Notes under the pieces: generated by a model
Database searches by the model: none
Told to the model about the DNA's origin: nothing
What the model saw: only the letters and a program-made list of their open reading frames with translations
Part shown: positions 25,701 through 37,461 of the stretch, piece by piece
Numbering within the stretch: the stretch's first letter is position 1
Layout: every line of letters begins with the position of its first letter
Position numbers and translations under genes: made by a program
Assembly (NCBI GenBank): GCA_051453625.1
Contig: JBOZIK010000001.1
Coordinates: 238,265,211 to 238,329,210, forward strand
Length of the DNA stretch: 64,000 nucleotides
Direction: 5' to 3'
Source of the DNA: Welwitschia mirabilis
Taxonomy: Eukaryota; Gnetophyta; Gnetopsida; Welwitschiales

Positions 25701-26890
25701 CACCACAAAAGTGGAGTCACAATCAAATAAAATCTTTTAGTCACAATCAAAGAAAATCTTTTCTCCATAGGATAGGTAACTATGAGTTCATAGCACCCCA
25801 TCTTTATCATAGGTGTAAGGATTAAATTATGAGAAAATGTATAACAAAATGGGAAAATTTTGATATACTTCACCTTTTGTTATGATAGTATTTATGATTN
25901 NNNNNNNNNNNNNNNNNNNNNNNNNNNNNNNNNNNNNNNNNNNNNNNNNNNNNNNNNNNNNNNNNNNNNNNNNNNNNNNNNNNNNNNNNNNNNNNNNNNA
26001 AATGTATAACAAAATGGGAAAATTTTGATATCCTTCACCTTTTGTTATGATAGTATTTATGATTAACATTTTAGCAATTAGAAAATAACCATAAAAATTT
26101 TTCACTCCTCTTTTAGTTATGCTATAAGATGCAATGCATGTCAACATTTTGGTAACTTTTTACAATCATAAAAAATGCCTTTGTAATCTATTCTTAAGTA
26201 TAAACCTTTTTATTATTGGAAAACTGATTTCATATATCTAATTAAATCACCTTCTAAAGATAACAATTATATTTTAGTATCTACTGATTATGTGACTAAA
26301 TGGATTAAAGCATTTTCTACTTTCTTAAATGATGCTCAAAACATTTGTAACTTTGTTAGAACTCAATTTTTTTTTTAAATTTTGGATTTCTTCAAATAAT
26401 TATTAGAAATTAGGGAACTCATTTCATCAATCACCTTTTTATAAAACTTCTTTTATCCATTGGAATAAAACATTAAATAGCTTATGTTTACCATCCTTAA
26501 ATCCATGGATAAGCTGAAAATGCTAATAGAGAAATTACAAAAATACTTTTAAAAAAATTTGTACTAACAAAAAATCATGGGATTTTACATTGAATGATTT
26601 CCTTTATGCTTATCATACAATGTGGCATAATTCACTTGGTTTTTTACCATATGAAATTGTATATGGTAAACTCTATGTTTTACCTATTAATGTTTATTAC
26701 AATTCTTATCATTCTAAACATTAACTTAATCTTTTGAATTTAAAAGAGAATTGTAAAACCTGTTTAGCTCAATCAGATCATTTATATGAAAATTGAACTC
26801 AAACTATTCATTGTTAACTTATTCATAAAGCTCAAAATAAGTTCAAACATGATAAAAATTTAATCCATAAGGAATTTAAACTTGATTAAA
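25701..26890 (+). pseudogene. integrase of element 1
   Basis: The N-terminal part is poor and is interrupted by the 100-N gap at 25900-25999, where about 70 bp are repeated on both sides. The core is recognisable from YFSIY/LCD near 26270 through GTHFINHLFIKLLLSIGIKH near 26410-26470 to AYVYHP and GQAENANREITKILLKKF near 26483-26560; in AENANREI the Glu is the expected third catalytic acid. After it come HNSLGFLPYEIVYGKLYVLP near 26630-26690 and a basic tail. Gln codons are often TAA or TAG. Confidence 0.8.
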
Positions 26891-26899
26891 TAGTATAGT

Positions 26900-27150
26900 T
26901 ATATAATACTAGAGTGCATCTTTTACATAATAAGTTGACCTCAAGATGGTTAAGTCCTTATCTTAATAATAAAGTACATTCTAATGGCTCTATTAATAGT
27001 TTTGACTTAAACACTAAGGAAATTCAAAAAGTTAATGAACAAATGTTGAAAATATATGAAAAACCTTTCGATGCAAACTTGAACATAATAGAAGCAATTG
27101 TCTTGGAGGTTCTTCTTGATGAGGAGGACTTCCTTCCTATCATTATCTAA
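26900..27150 (+). pseudogene. integrase C-terminal tail, element 1
   Basis: A 78-codon open stretch at 26914-27150 holds LLHNKLTSRWLSPYL, VHSNGSINSFDL and EIQKVNEQMLKIYE, the end of Athila-type pol. The same block occurs at 27680-27830, 29356-29590, 37215-37461 and 49220-49390, so it is a good marker for counting copies. It ends in an acidic stretch (LLDEEDF) and a TAA stop. Confidence 0.85.
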
Positions 27151-27579
27151 ATTCTATTTTATCCTATTCCTTTGATGAATGTTATGATATCATTTGATCA
27201 TCTTTAACTCGACTTATGTATTTTCTTTATGAAGCTTTCATGACTAGTATTTTTACTTGGGCATTTTACAATGATAAAATTGGATTCAGCCACTCTTATT
27301 ACATTCACATATATATGAACTTCACTTTAAAGAAATATTCCTTAGTTCTTGTATTTTTCTTAATAGTGTGAGATCTTTGGTTATTTAGGTGTGTTCTTTT
27401 CTATCTTTCATCTTTTTACCTTTTTCTTTTTGAGTGTGTGATCATGTGGGAATTATTTATGTGGGGGAAAAGAAAGAAAGAGAGGGGGGTGGGGGGTTGC
27501 ATGGGATGGGGTTGTTGGGGAAGGGGAGGATGGGGAGGAGGAAGAGAGAATAATAATCATAATCTATTATATCTATGTT
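27151..27579 (+). other. region downstream of pol, element 1, with G-rich tract
   Basis: Non-coding, homologous to 49391-49815 of element 3. It ends in a very G-rich tract at 27476-27550 with runs of 6, 6, 3, 4, 4, 4 and 4 G, directly before a 100-N gap (27580-27679). The G-rich tract may be the reason assembly stopped here. Confidence 0.7.
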
Positions 27580-27679
27580 NNNNNNNNNNNNNNNNNNNNN
27601 NNNNNNNNNNNNNNNNNNNNNNNNNNNNNNNNNNNNNNNNNNNNNNNNNNNNNNNNNNNNNNNNNNNNNNNNNNNNNNN

Positions 27680-27954
27680 GAAATTCAGAAAGTTAATGAA
27701 CAAAGGTTGAAAATATATAAGCAATCTTTTGATATAAACATGATAGAAGCACTATCCTTAGAGGTTTCCCTCAATGAGAAGATCTTTTTCACTATCATTA
27801 TTTTAATTTTCTCTTATCTTAAGGAGTTATGATGTTACTTAATCATCTTTCAAACATGACATATATATTTATTTTATTTTCATGACTAGTTTTTGTACTT
27901 GTGCATTTTATAGTGGTAAGACTAGATTCACCTAATCTTAAGGCATTCAAACAT
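27680..27954 (+). pseudogene. second copy of integrase tail end and downstream region
   Basis: Starts EIQKVNEQRLKIYKQSFD, matching 27018-27070 and 29466-29520, then continues as non-coding 3' sequence to a 275-N gap. It is closer to the 29466 copy than to the 27018 copy. It could be a tandem duplicate, another haplotype, or a misplaced contig. Confidence 0.65.
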
Positions 27955-28229
27955 NNNNNNNNNNNNNNNNNNNNNNNNNNNNNNNNNNNNNNNNNNNNNN
28001 NNNNNNNNNNNNNNNNNNNNNNNNNNNNNNNNNNNNNNNNNNNNNNNNNNNNNNNNNNNNNNNNNNNNNNNNNNNNNNNNNNNNNNNNNNNNNNNNNNNN
28101 NNNNNNNNNNNNNNNNNNNNNNNNNNNNNNNNNNNNNNNNNNNNNNNNNNNNNNNNNNNNNNNNNNNNNNNNNNNNNNNNNNNNNNNNNNNNNNNNNNNN
28201 NNNNNNNNNNNNNNNNNNNNNNNNNNNNN

Positions 28230-29590
28230 GATAAATTTTCCTAAGAGGGACCTTTGATAGTGTAATATAGTAGCTGTGAGAACTCCATTGGGAGTTTAAT
28301 TAGGAACTTAAATTTTTCAAAATTTTGTCTTTTATCAAATAATTATTAGTGATTAATAAACTCATTTTATAAATTATTATTTTAGAAAACTTATTTTATC
28401 CATTAGAACAAGACATTGATTAGCATATGCTTATCATCCTCAAAACAATGGACAAGCTGAAAATGATATTACAGAAATTACAAAAATGCTTCAAAAACTT
28501 GTTTCTACCAATAAGAAATAATGGTATTTTAAACTATATGTTATTTATTTAACTTATGAACTCATATACAGTAAAATCTGTGTTTTATTTGTTGATGTTT
28601 ATTACAATTCTTATCATTCTACACATTAATTTATCCTTGTGAATTAGAAGAGATTCTTAAAAACTTTTTTAGCTCAATTATATCATTTAGATGAAAACTA
28701 AACTCAAGCTGTTCATTATCAAACTATTTACAAATCCCAAAATAAATTCAAGTATGATAAAAAGTTAATTCATCAGAACTTTGAACCTAGTCAAGTAGTT
28801 TTATTATACAATTCNNNNNNNNNNNNNNNNNNNNNNNNNNNNNNNNNNNNNNNNNNNNNNNNNNNNNNNNNNNNNNNNNNNNNNNNNNNNNNNNNNNNNN
28901 NNNNNNNNNNNNNNNNNNNNNNNNNNNNNNNNNNNNNNNNNNNNNNNNNNNNNNNNNNNNNNNNNNNNNNNNNNNNNNNNNNNNNNNNNNNNNNNNNNNN
29001 NNNNNNNNNNNNNNNNNNNNNNNNNNNNNNNNNNNNNNNNNNNNNNNNNNNNNNNNNNNNNNNNNNNNNNNNNNNNNNNNNNNNNNNNNNNNNNNNNNNN
29101 NNNNNNNNNNNNNNNAAAATCTGTGTTTTTTTTTTGATGTTTATTAAATTCTTATCATTCTACACATTAATTTAGCCTTGTGAATTAGAAGAGAATCTTA
29201 AAAACCTTTTTAGCTCAATTATATCATTTAGATGAAAACTAAACTCAAGATGTTCATTATCAAATTATTTACAAATCCCAAAATAAATTCAAGTATGATA
29301 AAAAGTTAATTCATAAGAACTTTGAACCTAGTCAAGTAGTTTTATTATACAATTCTAGATTACATCTTTTACATAATAAGTTGACCTTAAGTTATGATTA
29401 GGTCCTTACCTTATTAAGAAAGTACATTCTAATAACTTTATTAAGATTTCTGACATAACCATTAAAGAAATTTAGAAAGTTAATGGACAAAGGTTAAAAA
29501 TATATGAGCAATCTTCTAATATAAACATGATAGAAGCACTAGCCTTGGAGGTTTTCCTTAATGAGGAGACATTTTTCCCTATAATTATTT
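28230..29590 (+). pseudogene. extra integrase core and tail segment within element 1
   Basis: 28230-28310 matches the region downstream of pol in element 2 (near 37890). The sequence then switches to integrase core: INKLILXIIIL-like near 28350, then AYAYHPQNNGQAENDITEIT near 28418-28478 with Glu retained, and after the 301-N gap (28815-29115) the tail at 29356-29590. Sequence 28570-28814 is repeated almost exactly at 29116-29355, so the gap joins overlapping contigs. A second, partial pol end thus lies inside element 1. Confidence 0.65.
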
Positions 29591-31136
29591 GAATTTTCTA
29601 TTAGCTTATTCTTTAGATGCCATTATTATATCACTTGATCATCTTTCAAACATAACTTATGTATTTATTTTAATTTCATGACTAGTCATTGTACTTATGC
29701 ATTTCACAGTGGTAAGATTGGATTCACCCAATCTTAAGACATTCACACATCTATGAACTTTGTTTTAAAGGAATATGTTTTATTTCTTATGTTTTTCTAA
29801 ATAATTAAATATCTATTATCTTTTTATATTATTACTTTACCTTCATCTTTTAAAGTGTTTGATCAAGTGAAATGTTTTTTTTGTAAGGGGAAAAAGAAAA
29901 GAAGAAGAAAGAGAGTGAAATAATACCATGATGTTTTATATTTATGATAGCTTAAAAACATGGTCATTATGATGTCCTACTACAAGTACACTAGGGCAAA
30001 TTTTCCCATGAGAGGGCATGCTTTATGAGTCATTACTTCTCTAACTCCAATTTCACTTCCCTTGTTATAGATAGTAGGTAAAAAAAAAACTTTAAGGCTA
30101 TAGAATTAATGGTATTCTTAGTATCATCAAAGGCATTACTAGTTTTCTAGATTCTTAACCTTTCTACATTATCATTTCATTTTTGAGGATTTAAGTGTTC
30201 ATTTTCAGATGTAAGTAGGTGAGTTCATTCTTAAACAACTCTTCAATCTTATCACTTATTAGTTAAAGAATTTAATTTTTAGCATCTTCATAACCACTAC
30301 CTTATTTAATCAAAATTTATAGATTTATACATTTAGCCATGCATTTTAAATTAAGTAATGTTATGATTTCTTCCATGGGAGCCTACTAAGTTAAACTGTA
30401 GGGTAGGTAGACTATCTTCTTTATGTGCATTTTTTTTCTTTTTTCTTCTGTTATTTAGTTAGTTATTTCAAAGCCATTTGTGTATTTTCTTATAATTTGA
30501 GGACCTTAACGTTTAATGGTTTTTTCATCTAGTTTTTAATAAATAGTTAATTTCTTGATGGGATAAGCTTCTTTATAAATTTTATGATATTCATTTTTAG
30601 TCTTTTAGAGTTCTACATACTATTCATAATAATTTTTATCAAGGCACATTTGTTGAACACTCACGAATCTGCTTCATCCCAATAAACACAAATTCATATT
30701 TATCAAAATCTTTCCTAAATTTTTATTTTTTAAATCTGATATTCTTGCACTAAGCTCTATACTTAATTTATTAACTATAAAAATTCAAGACACCCATCAT
30801 CCATTTTCTTATTTCAACATACTAATTTTCGTCTAATTTCTTTACTTCATTAGCTAATATGGTACGTATTGTTTTTCTTGCAGAAGGAAAGGAATTATTT
30901 TCAAGACTCATTTCCATAATTTTTTACACTAATTTATAGGGTTATTTGATAGCTTTCAAGAAACATAATTTTTACAATTTCCACTTTATACACATGATGC
31001 GTTACATTTTATTTTACTATGTGATATTTTTGAGATTATTTATGAGCCTATTTTGTAATTTCCAAATTGATTTTTTTAAAACAATTTTACTCAAATTTGT
31101 AGTTGGTTTCCTAGTTTTATCAGTGATTGATAAGGC
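29591..31136 (+). other. 3' non-coding region of element 1
   Basis: A purine-rich stretch at 29885-29925 (AAGGGGAAAAAGAAAAGAAG), then A/T-rich sequence without recognised coding. It lacks the extra 3' reading frame seen in element 3. A 77-codon open stretch at 30946-31179 is hydrophobic by composition and crosses the LTR edge, so it is not taken as a gene. Confidence 0.55.
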
Positions 31137-31150
31137 TAAGTGGAAGGATA
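31137..31150 (+). other. polypurine tract of element 1
   Basis: AAGTGGAAGGATA precedes the TGATGC start of the 3' LTR. Element 2 has the related GCTAAGTGAGAGGC at the same place. Confidence 0.6.
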
Positions 31151-31747
31151 TGATGCACCACCAAATTATATATATTTGATGTGGTGTTATACGCTATTTT
31201 GCAATACATTTATACAAGTTTAGATGCAATTCTAAGAATTATAGAGAGTTGATAGATGATCACAAAAAACACATAATTTTTGACATGTTTAAAGGTATTT
31301 TAAGCATTTGTGAGGCCCAGTGCTTTAGAGGAAGATAAATAATCCTAGAGGATAATTTCTCTTGAGTTGAAAACATAAGAAAGGATTATCATTCCCACTA
31401 TAATCCCCATGATAGGCAAGATGACATCACTGCATAAGCTATAAGGAATGTTAACATAGATTAGAACTAGAATCAATGAAGTCCTCTTTTTCCAAAGAGC
31501 TATAATCTCCATTATTGTCTCCATGACATGCAGGATAATAACTGACAAATCATGTACCATTGTCCCTAATGTCATTTTCATGATGGTCAAGATGACTACT
31601 AAAATAGCTAGTTGACTTTCATCCATTTCATCTATTTCTCTCTCCAATTTAAGCATGTTCTTTAGTGCATTTCGAGTGATGGTTAAGCATTCTTTATTAT
31701 ATAAATAAATTTTCCCTTTAATTCTCCTATTATCTTTAATGCACTAG
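31151..31747 (+). repeat. 3' LTR of element 1, left part
   Basis: Matches 21417-22005 of the 5' LTR and is interrupted after ACTAG (31743-31747) by element 2. Near-palindromic modules at 31397-31429, 31510-31542 and 31558-31600 correspond to those in the 5' LTR. A minus-strand open frame at 31345-31656 is a by-product of the LTR sequence. Confidence 0.8.
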
Positions 31748-31939
31748 TGTTGTAATGCTAACTTGACCTATTTAATACACTTTTGGAGTACATTTTCAAG
31801 TCTTATTAAAAGGTTTTTCTAGGGATTTATGCCAATTCTACAAAGGTTCTATACAGGTTAAAAGATGCAATAATATTTCAAATAAGAAGCCATTTTTGAA
31901 TAATTATTGACCAAACTAAAGTGATAAAGATATATTATT

Positions 31940-32107
31940 TGTCCTCACTATCTTAGGGATGATAGAGGGGATGATAGTATGGTTGTTCTCTGTGTCATGG
32001 GAATGACGATTGGGATGATAGTTAGCTTTTTTGACATCTGCTAAGCATTAATTGGTAGATGGGGTACAGTCCTCTTTATTGTGGATATGACATGAGAGAT
32101 GACACTT
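31940..32107. repeat. near-palindromic modules in element 2 5' LTR
   Basis: One copy near 31945-31980 (GGGATGATAGAGGGGATGAT), one at 31981-32022 with inner arms GTCAT and ATGAC around GGGA and right arm GGGATGATAG, and a weaker one at 32065-32107. Confidence 0.55.
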
Positions 32108-32199
32108 AAAATAATTTGTAAAAGTAACTAAATAATTATGAAATTATGGATCTAACTTCTACCTCTTTATTTCACGTCCTTTAGTGATCTATTCCAACC

Positions 32200-32209
32200 T
32201 ATAAATAGA
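32200..32209 (+). promoter_or_regulatory. TATA box of element 2 5' LTR
   Basis: TATAAATAGA; the 3' LTR keeps TATAAATATA at the matching place, 39310-39319. It would drive genomic RNA of the element. Confidence 0.65.
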
Positions 32210-32824
32210 TCCTTTCAGAACCTATCAAAATCATCTTTTGTTATTTACGTTCTTGTAACAACTGGAGAATGTTGGAGGTAAGGGCATTCATCCTACTTAT
32301 GAGAAGGACCACCTTAATGTTAGGCAGTGAATTTTTCATTGAGGAGTTATTGTCATAAGTACATGTACTTTAATTTCATCAATAAAAGTATTTATTAAAT
32401 TCAAATATTTTCAAATGTTTTATTATTTTTTCTTATATCTTATCTTAATTTCAATTTAAGTGACATGAATTTATAATTGAAATAGGTTATAAAAACCAAT
32501 ATAAGTAACAATAAATTGGAAGTTTAATTAATTCATTGCATTAAAATTGTATTCATTACATTTCATTTCATTTCATCTTCATTTTTACATTGTTTGATTT
32601 TATTTCTTTTAAAGAAAAATTTTAAAAGATGTTATTCTTCTCTTTATGAAAGCAATTTTTCATATTCCCTCTTGAAAGTCTTCTCTAAGTGTAAGCATTT
32701 GGGTTGATCCCACTATACAAGTGTAAATTGTGTGCAATTATAATATTAGCTTTTTATATGTTGAAAGTTAAATTAGATCTTTAAAATATTGGAATTAGAA
32801 GTACAAATAAACATCCAAACATTT

Positions 32825-32841
32825 TGGTGTCATTACCAAGG
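32825..32841 (+). other. primer binding site, tRNA-Asp type, element 2
   Basis: TGGTGTCATTACCAAGG differs from TGGCGCCGTTGCCGGGG at six positions, all C-to-T or G-to-A. Confidence 0.8.
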
Positions 32842-33775
32842 AAGACTTTAAGAAAAAAGGAAGATTATCATTAATCAAGTAAGTATTTTAAATTTATTTC
32901 AATTTAATTATTTGAGTACTATTATATTTTATCTTCTTGGATCTACTTGAATTACCTTTGTGACTATAAGTAATTATTTGAATATNNNNNNNNNNNNNNN
33001 NNNNNNNNNNNNNNNNNNNNNNNNNNNNNNNNNNNNNNNNNNNNNNNNNNNNNNNNNNNNNNNNNNNNNNNNNNNNNNNNNNNNNNNNNNNNNNNNNNNN
33101 NNNNNNNNNNNNNNNNNNNNNNNNNNNNNNNNNNNNNNNNNNNNNNNNNNNNNNNNNNNNNNNNNNNNNNNNNNNNNNNNNNNNNNNNNNNNNNNNNNNN
33201 NNNNNNNNNNNNNNNNNNNNNNNNNNNNNNNNNNNNNNNNNNNNNNNNNNNNNNNNNNNNNNNNNNNNNNNNNNNNNNNNNNNNNNNNNNNNNNNNNNNN
33301 NNNNNNNNNNNNNNNNNNNNNNTTAATCAAGTAAGTATTTTGAATTTATTTCAATTTATTTATTTGAGTACTATTATATTTTATCTTCTTGGATCTACTT
33401 GAATTACCTTTTGGACTATAAGTAATTATTTGAATATCATTTGGAGTATACTTTAATTTCCTTTCTTGTAAATTGTAATTTTTATTTCTTTTAATTTTTC
33501 TTTCTTTACTTTCAAGTGCAATTTTAAGAATTCATATTTTAATTTATCAATTTATTAGATCTAGCCCTCATACTTCGTGTGATCTTGGGGATTACCACAT
33601 TGATTATTATTTGCAATAAACTTGACCTATACTTTACACTTCGTGTGATCTGAGTAATTGCCACAGTCATTTTGGTATATCCTACTCCTTGCACTTTTGT
33701 GTAATCCTAGAGATTAATGTTACTTTAATGTAAAGAAGTTTTTTTTAATATAAATTGATCTTATNNNNNNNNNNC
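32842..33775 (+). repeat. leader of element 2 with a hairpin motif in three copies
   Basis: A motif of about 30 bp, ACACTTCGTGTGATC then GGGATTACCACA-like, occurs near 33571, 33638 and 33692. In the second copy ACAC and GTGT pair around a short loop; the third is decayed (CACTTTTGTGTAATCC). A 337-N gap (32986-33322) is flanked by near-repeats of about 115 bp. A 10-N gap lies at 33765-33774. Confidence 0.6.
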
Positions 33776-36390
33776 AAAGTCAAATACACTCATGAAATAC
33801 ATTTTCTTAACAAAGCAATTAAAGAAGGTTTAGTGGACTTCGATTCAAGAACTCGAAGTGAGAAAAAAAAATTTAATTCTTTAATTAAGTAATATGATTA
33901 TTCTGCATTCACTATTTCTTATTTACATACTCCCAAGTCTTTGAAAATTTCTAAAAATCAACCAAGTTCTACTAAAAATCCTACCTCCCCTCTTTAATCA
34001 TCCTATTACTATTNNNNNNNNNNNNNNNNNNNNNNNNNNNNNNNNNNNNNNNNNNNNNNNNNNNNNNNNNNNNNNNNNNNNNNNNNNNNNNNNNNNNNNN
34101 NNNNNNNNNNNNNNNNNNNNNNNNNNNNNNNNNNNNNNNNNNNNNNNNNNNNNNNNNNNNNNNNNNNNNNNNNNNNNNNNNNNNNNNNNNNNNNNNNNNN
34201 NNNNNNNNNNNNNNNNNNNNNNNNNNNNNNNNNNNNNNNNNNNNNNNNNNNNNNNNNNNNNNNNNNNNNNNNNNNNNNNNNNNNNNNNNNNNNNNNNNNN
34301 NNNNNNNNNNNNNNNNNNNNNNNNNNNNNNNNNNNNNNNNNNNNNNNNNNNNNNNNNNNNNNNNNNNNNNNNNNNNNNNNNNNNNNNNNNNNNNNNNNNN
34401 NNNNNNNNNNNNNNNNNNNNNNNNNNATTCTTTAATTAAGCAAGATGATTATTCTGCATTCACTATTTCTTGTTTACATACTCCCAAGTCTTTGAAAATT
34501 TCTAAAAATCAAGCAAGTTCTACTAAAAATCCTACCTCTCCTCTTTAATCATCCTATTACTATTACCTTTATGACATCCAACAAATCTTCTAATTCAAAT
34601 ATTACATTAAAGGATACGTTAATCAACAAAAATAGGGACCTTCAAAACCCATTTAACCTACCCCTGNNNNNNNNNNNNNNNNNNNNNNNNNNNNNNNNNN
34701 NNNNNNNNNNNNNNNNNNNNNNNNNNNNNNNNNNNNNNNNNNNNNNNNNNNNNNNNNNNNNNNNNNCAAATCTTCTAATTCAAATATTACTTTAAAGGAT
34801 ACGTTAATCAACAAAAAGAGGGAACTTCAAAACCCATTTAACCTACCCCTGGAGATGTTGTAAAGTTAAAAAACTTGAATGCTTATCCCATATTTCTTGG
34901 AGAACCTAATGAAAACCCTTTCCAACACATAGTCAATATTGAACAACTAATCTTTACTTTAGGACTTTCCATTTATCTTAAAAGGAAAAGTAAAGAATTG
35001 GCTTAAAACCATTCCACATAGAAGTCTTAGGTCATAAAATCATGTGCAAGAAGTCTTTATCAAATGGTTCATAAAAGAGACAGTCATAAGAACAAGAAAG
35101 AAAGAAGTAATAAATTTTAAACAATACCTTAATGAAGATTATTACTTAACATATGGAAGATTTTTGATTACTGTGTCATTCAACCCAGTGAATGAGTTTA
35201 AAAAAAAGAACTTATAAATCACTTCTATAGTGGATTGAATAGTCAAATTAAACAAATGGTAGATTTTCATGTGGTAGATATTTACTAAATTTAATCTTAG
35301 ACAATGCTTAGAACTTATTAGAAGACCTTATCGAAAGAAGTCAAAATTATTTAAAAACTACATGTAAAGATACTAGAATTATAGGTGAAATGTTTAGAGA
35401 CTCAGAAAAAGTGCAATATGAAGAAGAACAACCCAAGATTAACACCCTACTTAGTGATCTTACTAGCATATTGCAGAGTTATAAAAAAGCTTTAACTAAT
35501 GCAAAATTACTAAAACAACTCAACCATTAAGAAATATGTGATGAAAACTATCACTCTACTAAGGAATACCTAACATTACCAACTTATAGAAAGTCCATTC
35601 AATAGAGTTTATGCATTCAATCAAAGGCCAAAAAACGTTGTAGGTAATTAACAATATCCATCAAGACATAATAAAACTTTAACATCTTTCTAACCTTTAA
35701 TTGATAACAAATAAAGAATTCATAACTATCAGCCCAATTTTTCCAACTACAATAAAAATGATTTTTATATAGAAATGATGGAGGAACTTAAAAAGACACA
35801 ATATACCACCAATGAAATTTTAGAAAATAAAAATAAAAACTTAGAAAACTTGATTGCCCTCCTTTAATAAAACATATTAGGAAATCAAAGATCTCAAGAA
35901 TAACTTGCCATTCAAACTATTTCAAACCCAAATGATGTAATGTAAGATTGGAAAGTAGTAACTAGAAGTGGACATAACACTACTTCTTATGAGAAACCTT
36001 CAATTTTTGTCCATAGAGAAAAACCTCAAGAAGATGATATTGAAATTCTTGATAAACTAAACTTTCCTAAATCTAATAATAACAACTAACATTCTAGGAA
36101 GAATACTACCCCATGTCTTAAGAGATTACATAAAAATTCAACTTATAATGAATGTCTGAAAGCAATTATGAATGATGTTACTATTAACCTATCCTTTTGG
36201 AAGATTCCTTAAGATAATCCCAAGTATAATAGAATTTGGAAGGACTTAGTAAAAATAAAACAAAAGAGAGTAATTCCAAGTAAAGTATTCATTACTCAAT
36301 ATCTTTGTAACTTAGTTTCTTAGAAATGTTCTAAGTTTAAAGATCCATGGGTAGCTACTATTGGTATTATTTTAGAAGAAAATAAGAAAA
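33776..36390 (+). pseudogene. gag of Athila-like element 2
   Basis: An N-terminal region rich in Ser, Thr and Asn reads through an ATG at 34571 (MTSNKSSNSNITLKDTLINK). The capsid-like core follows at about 34858-35110 (VKLKNLNAYPIFLGEPNENP), homologous to 23479 in element 1 and 44220 in element 3. A long Asn/Lys/Glu-rich tail reaches to 36390. Two gaps (34014-34426 and 34667-34766) are flanked by near-identical repeats of 110-150 and 85 bp, so the true gag is shorter than shown. Several stops and frameshifts. Confidence 0.75.
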
Positions 36391-36760
36391 CCAAAAAAGC
36401 TCTAATAGCATACGATCAAGTGTCAATGTTATGCTTTTACACATTTGTAAAAATCTTGTATTAGAAGGGAGAATTAAACGTATCAAAATAGTATTGGAAT
36501 TGGCTGATGCATCAACTAAAAAACTCATAATAATTATCAAAGACTTAGTGATTCAAATCGAGGAAGCTTTCTAACCTATAGATGTGGTTATTATATAGGT
36601 TGAACATAATGGTGGATACCCTTTACTTTTAGGAAGATCCTTTTATGCAATAGCCCATTTTGTCATTGATACTCATACAAGGATGATTGAATGTCATATA
36701 GAAAATAAAAAGTTTAGTATTAGAGTATTCAATGCCACTAAAAAAGACATGGAAGATTAA
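36391..36760 (+). pseudogene. retropepsin-like protease of element 2
   Basis: The frame reads SVNVMLLHICKNLVLEGRIK, then LELADASTKKL, IIKDLVIQIEEAF and GGYPLLLGRSFYAIAHFVID, the fold order of Athila-type aspartic proteases, with the flap-side Gly-Arg motif kept. The catalytic Asp lies in a frame-shifted stretch just before SVN and is not readable. The protease would cut the polyprotein. Element 3 has the same domain at 45880-46290; element 1 lacks it. Confidence 0.75.
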
Positions 36761-37214
36761 TTAGATTTAGAAGAAAAATTTAGGGCATCCATGTTGATTC
36801 AACATCATCCTTTATAAGAAAGACATATTTATTTATATAACTCTACCTTGTTTGAGGAGGAGGAAGAATCTTCTATTAGTATTAAATCTTTAAACTCTTT
36901 AAATTCTTAACCTAAATCCAAATATTTTAAATCACTCTTTTAGTAATGATTTCCATGAGAACTTTAAACCCATACTTGAGCATAATATTTAACATGTAAG
37001 ATCCATTAAAAATCTTTTACATCAAGATGGGTGTTTAAAAACTATGAAGTATGAAAATGATCTTCAACTTAAACATTTACCTAATGGCTTGAAATACATG
37101 TTCTCAAATAACACTCATAATAAGCCACTAGTTATTTATCGCTATCATTAAGCCAGTAATCAAGGACAAAATTACTAAACTTACAGACACAGGTCAATTT
37201 ATGCTTTTACATAA
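36761..37214 (+). pseudogene. protease-RT linker and deletion junction, element 2
   Basis: A linker with Glu-rich and Ser/Leu-rich phrases leads to LPNGLKYMFSNN near 37079-37114 and KPLVIYRYH, the segment that normally precedes RT. From about 37150 the sequence passes directly into a short unassigned piece and then the integrase tail. About 2.5 kb present in element 3 is missing here. Confidence 0.7.
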
Positions 37215-37461
37215 TACTTAAATACATCCTTTACATAACAACTTAACTTATAAATGGCTTAGTCCTTATCGTGTGAAAAGGGTACATTCAAATGGATCTA
37301 TTGAGATCTCTGATCTTGAAACTCAAGAAATCCAAAGAGGAGAAAGATTAAAACTTTATACATCTCTAGATGATTATTACTATACCTTAAACATGATAGA
37401 ATCAATTAACTTGGAAGATCCTCTTTGCAAAAAGGAAGATCTTCCATTTGCTATCTACTAG
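37215..37461 (+). pseudogene. integrase C-terminal tail, element 2
   Basis: Contains LTYKWLSPYRVKRVHSNGSI, then EISDLETQEIQRGERLKLY, in an open stretch of 62 codons from 37273, ending TAG. It is the best preserved version of this tail in the window. Confidence 0.8.

Larger units (their letters stand above)
31748..32821 (+). repeat. 5' LTR of element 2
   Basis: TGTTGTAATGCTAAC at the start and CCAAACA at the end, 1,074 bp, alignable throughout with 38858-39950. It carries a TATA box and three near-palindromic modules. Confidence 0.85.

Noticed and set aside
31345-31656. 103-codon minus-strand open frame
   Set aside because: Lies within the 3' LTR of element 1 and is not open in the matching 5' LTR region.
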